Positions 48,295-60,008 are shown, numbered from the stretch's first letter. The stretch is DNA of 64,000 bases from Sipunculus nudus (GCA_026874595.1 CM049316.1:8732839-8796838); one strand, 5' to 3'. Numbers and translations: made by a program. Notes: generated by a model from the letters alone, not told the origin.

Positions 48295-48438
48295 CTATTC
48301 CTTTCCTTTAAGAAGTTTCTTATCATTTGTTAAATAATCCCATATATATGTTTGATTATCAATTATCAACTTGTCATAAGACAGATATGCATAACTTTCT
48401 TTCCTGGCTTTAATCATGCCAGACTGAGAGTCGGTAGA
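48295..48438 (-). pseudogene. 3' end of LINE ORF1-like frame
   Basis: The minus-strand frame is open from 48438 to TAG at 48295-48297 and reads ...SYAYLSYDKLIIDNQTYIWD... to KGKE. The AYLSYDKLIIDNQTY pattern is like the C-terminal end of ORF1 proteins preceding an endonuclease-RT ORF in CR1-type elements. There is no ATG upstream because the element is truncated. It ends 46 bp before the ATG of the endonuclease ORF. Confidence 0.5.
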
Positions 48439-48522
48439 TCAGTATAGGAGTTTTAAACGTCAGTATAATAGGTAGACATGTCTGATGTAATGCCACGTGA
48501 GGCAGGTTCTAATCAGTTGAGC

Positions 48523-48526
<4 letters not shown>

Positions 48527-48564
<38 letters not shown>
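48527..48564. repeat. (AT)n microsatellite
   Basis: 38 bp of alternating TA, about 90 bp outside the 5' end of the CR1/L2-like LINE. Confidence 0.95.
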
Positions 48565-48565
<1 letters not shown>

Positions 48566-49365
48566 CACTTCATGTGACCAGAGGCAAAGTAGATCAGAAT
48601 TTATTGTATCGATATAAGGGGCCTAGACTAGATTCGGAGAAATGAGGGGCAAGATTGGTTCAAGAGGCACACTGGACACGACTGAGTGGGCATTTATATT
48701 CGGCTGATAACCTACTTTGATCCATACCACTATAGTCATACAGAGAACTGCTATCCTATTACATCGATATCACTATCTTAAAAATGAGCAATCTGTATAA
48801 AAGAATACATGCTGATGTATAAAGGAAAATGTGAATTCCATCTCTATGGTGACCGCTATCATTTCATGCCCCAAGCATGATTGTCCGAGAATCGCTTAAT
48901 TCGTGTTAGACATGCTCGTAAATATCATGTCTGGAAAATTTCTTACCTGCTTTATTTTACTATCAGATAGAGAAATCTGTATATTCAATTTTTCATGCAG
49001 AGTTTAGGGAAAGGGACACCCCCTGGCTACGCCGCTGCCTATAATACTATTATAAAGAATAACAGTATATGTGTTCCGTATTTTCAGTAGTGAAGAGAAA
49101 GACACAATATTGGATGTGTTTTAAATTTGACAAACACTTCCAAACCATTCTCTGATGTTCGTTCTACAAGGCCACGTACTGTGCGCATTCCCTCCACCAG
49201 AGATTTTACTTTAGTACATTGTAATGAAGTGTTAAAAAACGATACACATGGGTTGTTAAAAAGCAGAGGTTAACTAGAATGGTTTTTACCCTACTGGCAT
49301 CCCAAAACATAATATGCATAATATGCACTATCTAAAAAAAAGATTCTAGATTTCAGCAGATTTGA
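48565..49365. other. No gene recognised
   Basis: AT-rich unique sequence between the LINE and the 146-bp satellite. Confidence 0.35.
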
Positions 49366-50155
49366 CTGTGAAGGTCAAGGTCAACGCTTTTCAAACTCCA
49401 ATGAAATTTTGGCAGAAAGAATTGTTGTGTCAAATTTAAAGAAAAAATCTTCAGTACTCCCAAAAATATAGGGGTCACAATAATCCAAGAATTGCATAAA
49501 TTTGACCTTGAAGATCAAGATCAAGGTCGCTGGATTTTGAACCCTTCAAAAGTTATCGCGTGCACAAGACTATAACTATATTGTCAGATTTGATAGACAG
49601 ATTTGATCGTGAAGATCCTGGTCATAGTCACGGGGTTTCGAACACCTCCGAGAGATTGGTAGGAACAATTGATGTACCAAATTTGAGGGCAAAATGTGAA
49701 ATACTTCAAAAGTTATGGGCTTCACAAAAACTTTACATTTCCGCAGATTTGACCTTGAAGATTAAGGTCAAGGTCACTGGATTTTGAATTCGTTCCAGAT
49801 TTGGAAGGAAAAATGAGTGTATAAAATTTTGGAGGAAAATTCAAAACTTCAAAAGTTATCGCGTTCAAAGGAAAATAACTTTAATTTGGCCGATTTGACC
49901 TTGAAGATCCTGGTCAAGGTCACCGGTTTTCAAACTCTTCCGAGAACTCGGTAGGAACAAATGGTGTACCAAATTTGAGGACAAAAATGATAAATACTTT
50001 AAAAATTATGAGGTTTACAAGAATTTCACATTTTGGCATATTGACCTTGAAGATGAAATTCAAGGTCATCTGGTTTCGAATTTCTCCGAGATTTTGGGAT
50101 GAACAAGGAGTGTTACAAATTTTGGAGGAAAATATGAAGTTATCGTGTTGACAAG
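49365..50155 (+). repeat. About 146-bp satellite carrying TGACCTTGA / TCAAGGTCA motifs
   Basis: Anchor words lie at 49375 (TCAAGGTCA), 49503 (TGACCTTGA) with 49521 (TCAAGGTCG), 49604 (degenerate), 49750 with 49768, 49896 with 49914, and 50042 with 50060. Spacings are 146, 146, 146 and 146, with one short unit of 101. Between anchors the order is constant: TTTTGAACTCTTCCGAGA, TTGGTAGGAACAA, GTGTACCAAATTTGAGG, AAATACTTCAAAAGTTAT and CGCGTTCACAAG. Short frames inside are not conserved. Confidence 0.85.
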
Positions 50156-50249
50156 ATATCCTACAGACGACGAAGACAGATGATGGCACTGAAAACAACA
50201 TGTCTCCCCTGGATGGTGAGACATAAAATAATTTCTGTTGCATCAACGA

Positions 50250-50890
50250 CCACTAAGTCTGCACCTTTATTACAAGTACCGTCAACACCAGCGATATCGA
50301 TTCTTAAACTAGAAATATAAATTAAAGAAAATGTAAAGCACATGCCCCTGAATATAAGGCTCTGACCTGCCAAAATCTTTGAAAGGAATACACCGTGAAT
50401 CAAGTTCTTAGGTGCTGAAGAGTGTTGAATAGTCTCTGAAAAACAACATATAGGCAAGGCTTAACGCAGCACTAGGGAGCGTAAGTCTCGTTCACCAAGT
50501 GCGTGAACTTGCGTGAGCTGGAGACATGTTCTACTTCCGGTCTCCAGACGTAACGTTTTCATGAGTGATAACTGTGCGCGCTTCAGGAACTCAATCGCAA
50601 AGGCTTTGTTTTTATTTAACTGAATCAAATTACACTAATATCATTTATATAAGTAACATCCTCTCAAGTCCCTTGATCTTACATTATGACGTGAGGATCC
50701 TCTAAAATATATTTGACAGTGATCTTACATGATGAAGCATTGTTTCTACATCTATGGACAGTATGGTGCTGACTCGCACATTGACAATGATGCTGTGATA
50801 CTGAAAGTGACAGATACTGATAATATTGATATTTTAATCCAACCATTAAAAAAATATGATATATTTACATGGGATGTATATAATATAAAA
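50250..50890. other. No gene recognised
   Basis: Unique sequence. The word GGGAGCGTAAGTCTCGTT (50475-50492) also occurs on the minus strand in the candidate exon at 53156-53394. Confidence 0.3.
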
Positions 50891-50892
50891 AC

Positions 50893-50961
<69 letters not shown>

Positions 50962-51300
50962 ATATATATTTAAAATATATAAAATATTAAAAAATATAAA
51001 TAATATTATATATATCAAAATATATAATAAAATTTTATATAATATAAAATATATTAAAAAATGTATTATAAATATGCAAAATATATAGCCTTATATTATA
51101 TATATCATATATATTTCATATATATAATGTTATATATAAAATATAAATATATAACATAAAATATATAAAATATATATTTAAAACATTAATACATTTATAA
51201 GAAATATATAAATATTATATATATATATATATATAATATGAAATTTATGTTTATGTTAATAATATATGTATATATAAAATATATTCACGTATATGAATAC
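50891..51300. repeat. Almost pure A/T low-complexity block
   Basis: Starts with about 55 bp of (AT)n (50896-50950) and continues as irregular AATATATAAA-type sequence with almost no G or C. Confidence 0.95.
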
Positions 51301-51479
51301 GTATACATACATGTATACTGTTTACACATATTTATAGATTAATATCAAATGGATACGACAGATTTTGTATTTTGTAATATATTACATTATAGATATACAT
51401 AATGCATAAATTATGCTATATTTAATATTGATATTTGAAAGTTAATACGTGTATTTTATTTGCACGTAAATACTTTTTC

Positions 51480-52340
51480 CAAACACACACACATATACAT
51501 ATATACATATATACATATAATAGTAATATATAATATAGTAGTAGATAATTACAAGTTTTAGTAGTAGTAATATTAATAGTAATAGACAAGAAATTTTAAC
51601 CTGTAATGGTAACAGTAATTTTAATAGAACTCTAAGTAACAGAATTATGGCTATTACTTTAACTATTACAACCCCTTGACCAAAACATATTAGGGATGGA
51701 TTGTTTGATTATATTGAAACGCAGGAAAGGGCTAAAAATGTAGTGTGATTAGTTCATGCTAGATGCATGTCATGGTCCAGTGCACAGGGGCCTATCAGGC
51801 ATTGGCTTGAGGTGATTACCAATTAGAAAAACCCTGCCGTTGGCTTGATTGTAGATCCAGTAACTAGGTTTGGTCAGTAGGCCTATATAATGCCGTAGTG
51901 CTTGGTGAGTTTACACATGCATTGTGTGTGGCAAGTTATTGTCATCTGAAATCATAGACAGTGCTACTGCAGTGTGCTGATGTTTGAGTACTTCAGAGGT
52001 AGACGGTCTGATAATAGATAACCCGTGAAGAGTTAACGAGTGGTGCCACAGACAGTGAATAAGGCCCTGTTTGTACTCACTAATTAATTTCATTTTTAAT
52101 GGAGAATAAAAATTCCAAAAGTTGCAATTTAAACATACGAAAATATATTAAAGTACAAACCACTAATGTATATAGGTCAGCATATGTTCATATCACTATC
52201 TGAAAGTAAAGTTATAGTTATAGTAACAGAAGCCAAGTAATAGTAATACTAAGAGTAATAGATGAAAAATGTTGTAATAGTAATTGTAATAGATATATTA
52301 AGAAATAATAGTTATAGTAATAGAACTTGTGTAATAGGAC
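51480..52340. repeat. Two (GTAATA)-type low-complexity patches
   Basis: Degenerate GTAATAGTAATAGA-like repeats occur at about 51525-51650 and again at 52205-52345. The intervening 550 bp is unique. Possibly remnants of one expanded simple repeat. Confidence 0.6.
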
Positions 52341-52346
52341 CAATCC

Positions 52347-52349
<3 letters not shown>

Positions 52350-52392
<43 letters not shown>
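52350..52392. repeat. (TA)n microsatellite
   Basis: About 43 bp of alternating TA. Confidence 0.95.
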
Positions 52393-52397
<5 letters not shown>

Positions 52398-53155
52398 CAT
52401 TTTCCATACTTTTATATAAAATATATGATAATAACGATTTTAAAATCATAGTATCATATTTCTTACATAGTAAAAAATATATATACCGGGTATAATAGTA
52501 TATTGAATAAATGTAACATTAATGTATGTATATTAATTTAAATTGATATATTTTTAATATTTTAAATTATGCTGTGTATTTTTTTAATTATATATGATTA
52601 CTTGTCCATAGAATTTCTCGGTTTTTTGTTTTGTTTTTGTTTTTTACTAATTTACTTTCAATTGGCTAACACATTTCATTTGTTTGATAACAATATGTTA
52701 CTTTAGTATTATATGTTAATGTTCCTAAAAAAATTAGGGACAATAATAATAATAACATTTATTGATTTATTATTATTATTGTATTATTATAGTTATTTTA
52801 ATTATTATAGTCGAATATAGCCGAGGCCTAGGCTATATGCATGATGGCTAACGGGCCTGCTCCGGAATCAAAGGATTGCGCATTACCCAAATGCGCATAC
52901 CAATCTTTCATAACAGAGTTTGAATCTCTGTAATCAATAATAACACAAAATGTAATATTCCATTCATAAAGCCCGATAAAAGTATATGTTCAGGCCTACA
53001 TAGGCCTACTTTAACCGATGGTTTGTTTACAAAGCAACGTCATCGCAATGCGGGCGTAGCCTCAGTGAAACCGGGAACAAGCTAAACCAAGCATTAACAG
53101 GAGAACGTATTGATAAATTGTATCCAAAAGTTACAATATAACCCTTCTCTTTACG

Positions 53156-53394
53156 TTACAGCAAGCTCAGACGTTTGGAATCCCTGTGTTCAGTGAAAAG
53201 CTGACCCACAACACGTGAAGCGAGGTCCACATGGCGTATGTTGTCATGAGGGTGTCTCCGGAAGTACTTTGGAACAGGCCATTTCTGCCTCCTTTCAATA
53301 GAGATAAAACGAGACTTACGCTCCCTCTTGTTTTCCGGATACCGAAAGCTACGTAATGATAAACATTCCGGCGATATAATATCTGATTCAAGCT
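53156..53394 (-). CDS. Candidate terminal exon of an unrecognised gene
   Basis: The minus strand is open from at least 53394 to TAA at 53156-53158 without any ATG, reading a basic, protein-like stretch (PENKRERKSRFISIERRQ..., then KYFRRHPHDNIRHVDLASR... to KRLSLL). Possible acceptors are AACAG or AATCAG near 53400. Composition and lack of ATG suggest a last exon rather than a chance frame. A different overlapping frame with an ATG (53167-53391) looks less protein-like. No family recognised; a basic mitochondrial or nucleolar protein is possible but not shown. Confidence 0.35.
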
Positions 53395-53559
53395 GTTCTC
53401 ACCTTTGGCTTATTAGTTTTCGCTCCAGTGTTACTTTTATAGTTTCATGCTATAATAGCTACCTTGCTGGAACCCTAAGTCTAGGGGCTGCTGTTTGTGA
53501 TGTGTTCAGCCTGAGAGAGCCCACATTTGGTATATCCTGTTAAAGGTTTAGCACTTACC

Positions 53560-55265
53560 AACCTCATTTCTACAATGTGTGATCATTCCGGTTGTTCAGC
53601 CACTTTACACGGAGAGGGGAGGGGGCTCTAGAGGTCAAACCGGTTTACGGCTCAGAGAAGCCGCCATAGACATTGATACAGATGAAAATTTATCAGTGAA
53701 AAAAATTTAAAATTTTCTTTTTCTTTTTTTTTTTTTTGTGGCCTAAGGGTTATTATTTCAATCTATATTACTTTTATATCTAATTTCATGCCCTCACGTA
53801 ATGTGCAGGTATCAAAAGCTCATGGAGCTTATGTTGTGCTTGTCAAACATTGAAAACCAACATAAAAGCATATGCAAGTACGGTATGTGTGTATATGTAT
53901 TAGCATTTCCGGGATAAGACAACGTCTAACAGCCGCTAACATGAGTCGTGGGCTTGACTGTCCGTTCTGGCATGTCGACCATGCAGGTTCATGGGGCACA
54001 GAGACACACTAAAGGAAGATGAAAAATAATTTGAATTAAATAAATTCGAATGTACAAACCCCTTTATTCTTTCTCCATGATTTCATAATCTGGAGGAGGG
54101 GCGGTGTTGTCTTCTGCCCAAATAAATTTAACTACCATTAATTTTAATAGTCCCCCGCCGTTAGGAGGGAGGGCTGCTAAAATGGTCCGGGTCTGTCCGT
54201 CCGTCCGTCCTTTCATCCTGCCTCATCACTAATGCCACACTTTATTATTTTAATATAAAGTGGGGAACTATTTGTGCCTCTAGGCCCTTGTTCCATTTGT
54301 AACTAAAGCATCAGCGTCCTGTCCAAACTTAAAGTAATGTGTAACCACAATTGAAAACAAGGGAACCATGGGTCACGTCGCTCACCTGAAGTTGGGAACA
54401 TTTTGGCAAATTCAAATGATACTCTTTTCTTTTGATTTTTCATTTTAGCATTTAATTAGCTAAGAGGGAAAGGCCTCGCTAAAATTAAAACCCTGTAAAT
54501 TATAGATTGATGGATATGAGCAAAAGTATAATAATAAACATGAATTTATTAACTGAAATAAAATGCTGTAAAAAATTCAAATGTCAATACATTTAATATA
54601 TTCACATTCAATTGACATGTTAAAAAAAGCCAGTTAGGTATAAATCACATTTGCACTGTGTAATAAATGAAACTTGTGGCCTGCCACCAACGCACTAGCC
54701 TTCAGCTTACTTTCCGGCTTCACTTCAGGTGCATTAATCCCACTTCAGGTGCATTAATCCGACACGTTTTTTTATGTTTAGGGTACATTGCATCCCGAAC
54801 GGAGACTGGGCCCTGATGTAATTACCTGTTGCAAAGTATGTCACAGGAAAAATTTAGAAAGGACTTAAATTTAATAAGAGATGTTTTTATTCTTCCCTGA
54901 AATTTTTGTTGACAGTGTCACACCTACAAAGTTTATATGCGGCTGATGTCAATGCAGAGTAGAGAGTGCTCACAGATGACCATGTGCCAATAGCTTTTTA
55001 ACAAATCACAGAAACTCATGTTTTTCCTTGTGTGGAAAAATAAACAGTAAATTATGATTTTCTTCCATGAATTTGATTAAGTAATTCCAGGAGTTTGGTT
55101 TTTATTAAATCTATATTAATATTTTTTTAGAGACAAGTGTCGTATAAGATAATTGGTTTGGAACACGTTTTCCTGGCCTGAACTGCTTCCTACATTTTGC
55201 TACATGCAGCGCCATCTGTCGCCGCTCGATGAATTATGGACGGTGTGCGATGAGCTTGATGAGTG
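53560..55265. other. Repeat-like unique DNA, no gene
   Basis: Holds CCGT tandem words near 54200, a mollusc-type phrase (GGGTCACGTCGCTCACCTGAA) near 54370, a perfect 20-bp tandem duplication (CACTTCAGGTGCATTAATCC at 54721 and 54741) and a GCGCCATCTGTCGCC motif at 55209-55223. Confidence 0.4.
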
Positions 55266-55560
55266 TTAAAGGGACATAATCAAGAGCTATATTATTCCTA
55301 TTCTTACGCACAATCAGTTCAGTTTTGCTTTATACAAACGTTTCCAAGCAAAACCATTCAAGCACACAATCTCATTAACACGCATACGACTCTTTAACAC
55401 CTTGTTATTGCCCTGCGTGATGGTAAACACAAATTGTTTACAATAACAAGGCCACGAGACCGGAGGTCCAATTTAGAGGGGCAACACGCGGTGTTTCAGT
55501 CAGCGGGAACATGTATTACATTTTTTAGCCCAGTCAGTCAGGGCATCTCCTGATTGTCAC

Positions 55561-55573
55561 GTATTGTGGCTCC
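55561..55573 (+). repeat. Left target-site duplication of the L1-like LINE
   Basis: GTATTGTGGCTCC, identical to 60725-60737. The intact MITE copy has the homologous sequence once (GTGTTGTGGCTCA when reversed), confirming it as duplicated target. Confidence 0.92.
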
Positions 55574-55841
55574 TACAAATTCTGTTTACATACAAAGTAC
55601 TTGAGCAAGTTGGTTTTTGATCTGGTATAATTATCATTTGACTAATTAATATTCTTCATTATGAGCAGATATGTGTACACTGGAAAACTGCAGAATGTAT
55701 AAAGAATACGTATATATGTTGAATGCTGCAAAGAAACTGGGTGATACGTATAAGTTGTATACTATAACATTAGGAGCCGATCTTCCTTGTTATTAAAAAA
55801 ATTCTAATCCATCTCAAATTATATACTTTTAATTCTCGGCA

Positions 55842-56276
55842 ATGTTTATTTTTTTATTAAAGGCTCACTTCAGTGATCTTGTTCTATTTACTATAATTGT
55901 TTACACTTCATTTTGCCTATTAAAGACTCTGATGTCTTTGTTCTCTCCTCTAAAGGCGCCACATGCTCTAACATTCACATCTATGTACCTTATAGAATTA
56001 TGTCACCTGCATATTTATGTATCTTGTGTTCTGTCAGTAACAGATAACAAAATTACAAAGTACTCTGACAAAAGTGCGCTTACCACCTGTTCCCTTGTTG
56101 AAGTAGGTGCACTGGGCATGAACCGTGGATGTTTATTAATTATACATATGTCTTATATGGAAATTAATGTATTTTTGAGTATTAGTGCTTGGCTTCTATT
56201 GAGCAATTTGCAGACATTGACAATTTACAATCTTAAGAGTTTTCTGTATGTCGGATTTCTCAGTTATAACACTTAA
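55842..56276 (+). other. 144-codon hydrophobic frame in the LINE leader
   Basis: Open from ATG at 55842 to TAA at 56276, overlapping the ORF2 start by 29 bp. It is leucine/serine/tyrosine-rich with two hydrophobic stretches and no coiled coil, RRM or zinc knuckle. It does not resemble ORF1 proteins and may be chance. Confidence 0.2.
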
Positions 56277-57222
56277 TGTAAAAGGAATAAGAAGAAAAAA
56301 GAAAAGACTAGATATCTATAATTGGTTGTTAAACAACAGAGGAGCAAAAAGTGTAATTTTTCTTCAGGAAGCCCATTGTACAGGTACTGTCGAATCAGAA
56401 TGGTTACAAGATTGGTCTGGACATACCTATTTTTCTCATGGTACAAATCAGGCAAGAGGTGTTTTGTTACTTGTAGGTCGTGATTTAGAATTTCAGGAAC
56501 TATTTAAAAATATGGATAAAGACGGACGTTTCATTATTGTACAAGCATTAGTTCAAGGGAGAAAGACGTTGCTTATAAATACTTATGCTCCTAACACCGA
56601 ATCACAACAGGTGATATTTTATGACAATATCTCGGAAATTTTAACAAACATACAAATAGATTCGGAAACACAAATTGTCTGGGGTGGTGATTTTAATATA
56701 TGTCTTTCATATCTCGATGCAGATGGCGATACGTACACTCCTAGGACGAAATCGATCCAACGTGTTACTTATCTTACACGTTGTTTTGACTTAATTGACC
56801 TGTTTAGAGTAAGAAACCCGGATGCTCGTAGATATACATGGAGGTCAACAAATCCTCTCAGACAACGAAGGCTGGATTATATTTTCGTCTCTTCATATTT
56901 AAACGCAAGTGTGACCGATGTTAAGATTAGGCCTGCAATATTCACTGATCACTCCGCCGTTATTACCGATTTCAGTTACACTCAAAAAGCATTATATGGC
57001 CCATCACATTGGAAGTTAAACGTATCCTTACTGAAAGACTCAGATTATGTAACAGGTTTAAGAGACCACATTAAATTATTACAGAGAACCGAGAGGTGCA
57101 ATCTAGACGGACGGAAATGCGTGGTGGGATTATTTAAAATTCAAAATAAAACAATTTTCTATAAGTTTCTCAAAGATGAAGCGGAAGAGGGAAAAATGGA
57201 GGCTATATATTTTAGAAAATAA
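56248..57222 (+). pseudogene. LINE ORF2 endonuclease domain
   Basis: Starts at ATG 56248. Residues: LNVKG 9-13, catalytic E41 in FLQEAH, NTYAPN 111-116, GGDFN 146-150, RLDYIF 208-213 and D234-H235 in FTDHS. All catalytic positions of an APE-type LINE endonuclease are present. It would nick target DNA. After about residue 310 the frame is lost; the homologous sequence continues in the +1 frame from about 57175 (KRKREKWRLYILENKLQ). Confidence 0.88.
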
Positions 57223-57643
57223 ATTACAAGACGCAGAAATGAATTTGTCAGCTTCTGATAAAACGACTATTAAAAACTATACAACCATTCGTCAAGAAAT
57301 CGAAGAATATTATGAAAAATACACTGAGGGGTTAATTGTAAGATCCAGAGTCGAATTTTTCGAACAAGGAGAGCGAAGCTCTAAATATTTTTTTAACACT
57401 ATGGTCAAGAATAAGAAGAAATCTACTGTGAGGAAATTGATTATAAATGATGAAGAAGAAGTAAACCAGCAAAAAATAATGGATGGAATTAAATCCTTTT
57501 TTAAACGTAAATTTGAGAATGTAAATGCTATTAAAAAGAGCGATTGTGTAGATTTCATTTCCGAATTAAACTTACCCATTTTGTCAGAACAGGAAGTAAA
57601 TGCTTGTGAAGGATTAATAAGCAAAGAAGAAATTTTAAAATGA
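57176..57643 (+). pseudogene. LINE ORF2 linker between endonuclease and RT
   Basis: 155 codons, highly charged, with the L1-type ERSSKYFFNTMVKNKKKST block (around residues 66-85) and ISKEEILK at the end, which normally precedes the RT KDNKTPGNDGL segment. The frame closes with TGA overlapping the next frame's ATG (57640-57643). It is one piece of a single ancestral ORF2. Confidence 0.8.
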
Positions 57644-58506
57644 AGGACAATAAGACTCCTGGCAACGACGGACTACCAAAAGAATTTTATATTACTTTTT
57701 TTTATTTAATTAGTGATGACCTTGAATATTCCTTTAACAGAAGCTTCACTGTTGGTTCCCTGTCACCAAGTCAAAGACAAGCGATAATTACGCTTATTGA
57801 GAAGCCAGGAAAGGATAATCGCCAGTTAACTTCTTGGAGGCCTATCAGCTTGGTCAATGTGGATGCAAAGATATTAAGCAAAACCTTAGTAAAACGATTA
57901 CAAAACAACCTACCAAAAATAATAGATGAGGATCAAACTGCCTTTATAAAAGACAGAAGAATATCAGATACAACTCGTCAAATAAATGATATAATAGATT
58001 TCTGTTATTTAGAAGATTGTAATGCTATAATGTTTGCGGTCGATTTTGCCTCTGCTTTTGACTCGATAGATCATGTATTCTTATTTACTGTACTAGAGAA
58101 ATTTGGGTTTGGAAATGATTTTATTAGATGGATAAAGTTAATGCATAATGGGTTAGAGAGCTGTGTAATGAATAATGGTTTTACTACGGGTTATTTTAAA
58201 ATGGAAAAGGGCACAAGACAAGGCGACCCCATTGCACCATACTTATTTTTATTGGTTATTGAAATAATGGCAATAAAGGTGCGACAAACAAATAAAGTGA
58301 AAGGAATATTGATAGGTGATACAGAAATAAAACAATGTCTATTTGCAGATGACACTACATTCTTCTTAAGAGATGTTGACTCAATGATTGAAGTAAAAAA
58401 TATATTAAATAAATTTGCAAAGGTATCATCAGTAGAAATAAATTATACAAAATGTGAAGCGGCATGGCTGGGTAGGGAAAATCAATTCCTACAGCTTTAT
58501 CGTTGA
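57640..58506 (+). pseudogene. LINE ORF2 reverse transcriptase core
   Basis: 288 codons. In order: KDNKTPGNDGLPKEFY, AIITLIEKPGKD, SWRPISLVNVDAKILSK, DQTAFIKDRRI, motif A MFAVDFASAFDSID, motif B MEKGTRQGDPIAPYLF, and motif C CLFADDTTFFL with the catalytic FADD intact. This is the L1-type arrangement. It loses frame near 58500 just after AWLGREN. Confidence 0.9.
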
Positions 58507-59375
58507 GAGACATGAAATGGGTGAATTTACATAAGGACGCGATTAAAATCCTTGGAATATGGTTTACATATAATGAAACTCTTTCTCAAAAACTCAATTT
58601 CGATAAAGTCTACGACAAGATAAAAATCTCATTTAATATGTGGAAATCGCGAACTTTAACAGTTTTTGGAAGAAATACAGTAATAAAAACCATTGGAATC
58701 TCAAAATTAGTATACGTTATGAATATTATGACTCCAACCCCAGACTTTATCAAGAAAGTTAAAAATATAATGGTAGATTTTATATGGTTTGGACGTAAAC
58801 CAAAGATTAAATATGGGGTACTTGTAAGTGAAAAAGAAAATGGTGGTATAAATATGCCAGACATTAATGCCATATTGAAAAGCCAAAGAATTATGTGGAT
58901 GATCCGAATGAAAAAGCTATCAATTGCAAAATGTATAGTCATACCTAATATGTATCTAAGAAATGTTGGCGGTGTAGAAAAATTGAATGCCAATTTAGAT
59001 TTTTTTAATATGAAAAGAAAAATATCTAAATTTTATTCACAATGTTTTAAAATTTGGGATAAAATTGCTACATTTTGGCCTACGAATCCACAACAAATCT
59101 TATTACAACCCGTTTGGAACAACAAATATGTCAAAATAGCAGGTAAATCAGTATACTCTAGAATTTTTGATAACATTGGAATTAAATGTATCCATGATTT
59201 ATACGAACCAAATGGAGAATCTAAGAATTTTTCGGAAATATTTCCACCTGAAAATAAACTCTTTAAAAAATACCTGATGTTCTGGTATTCTTTACAACAA
59301 GCGGTACCAAAGGAGTGGAAATTAGTTCTAAAATCAGAGAATATGAGTGATATTTACGTAAAAGACACTTTATAA
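58503..59375 (+). pseudogene. LINE ORF2 thumb and downstream region
   Basis: 290 codons continuing RT: KWVNLHKDAIKILGIWFTYN (the L1-type ILG.WF motif), FNMWKSRTLTVFGRN, then VDFIWFGRKPKIKYGVL and GGINMPDINA, both typical of the post-RT part of L1/Tx1 ORF2. It ends in an in-frame TAA at 59373, after which the same frame stays open. Confidence 0.85.
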
Positions 59376-60008
59376 TTGAATAATCAAGCTCTAGACTTAA
59401 GAAAAGTCAATTACCGTAAGGTGTATAATATGGTTATAAATGACTATAAAAATGAGCCGGCTAATAAAATTAAACTAGAGGAGAGCTTACCTCAGGTATT
59501 TTCCTGGAAAGATGCAATTGATTATATATATAAAACCACTATGGACATGTTTTTGAGGCAATTTCAGTTTAGAATTATCCATAATATATTGTCTGTGAAT
59601 GTAAAGCTATACATATGGAAAATAACTGATACCAATATGTGTTCATATTGCAAAAAAGAAACAGAAACAGTAGTGCATTTATTCTGTGACTGCGACACCG
59701 CTAAATCATTTTATAGACAAATTAGTCAGTGGGCAGAACACGCTGGAATAAACATGCCTGCACTGACTCCGCTTCTTTTATATACAGGATGTGACAAAGA
59801 CCATGCCAATAAACGTATAATAGATTTGTTAATATTGCTACAAAAATATGTAATTTTTAAAAATAAAGAATCGGGTAATTTTCCATCTTTCACTGTATAT
59901 ATATCACATGTTAAGAAATTGGAAGGATTGGAAAGAAGACTAGCTGAAAAAAATAACAAAATATATATTCATAAACAAAAGTGGGGTAACCTACTTAATA
60001 TTTTTTAA
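59376..60008 (+). pseudogene. LINE ORF2 C-terminal zinc-binding region
   Basis: Same frame as the preceding piece, so only the TAA at 59373-59375 separates them. 210 codons to TAA at 60006. FQFRIIHNIL, then CSYCKKETETVVHLFCDC gives C-x2-C-x8-H-x4-C, the zinc-binding motif found after RT in L1/Tx1-type elements. Confidence 0.85.

Larger units (their letters stand above)
44337..48440 (-). mobile_element. CR1/L2-like non-LTR retrotransposon, 5'-truncated and frameshifted
   Basis: About 4.1 kb. In element order: the tail of an upstream ORF (48440-48295), an APE-type endonuclease plus linker (48249-46795), RT (46798-45051), a C-terminal domain (45050-44663), a 3' UTR, and a poly-adenylation-like AATAAAG followed by (GTT)n at 44361-44337. 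The simple-repeat tail instead of poly(A), and the absence of RNase H, fit the CR1/L2 group. Three or more frameshifts show it is dead. No clear target duplication. RTE- or I-group membership cannot be fully excluded without a tree. Confidence 0.8.

Noticed and set aside
44337-48460. Target-site duplication for the CR1/L2-like LINE
   Set aside because: The sequences beyond the (GTT)n tail and beyond the 5' end share no convincing direct repeat.
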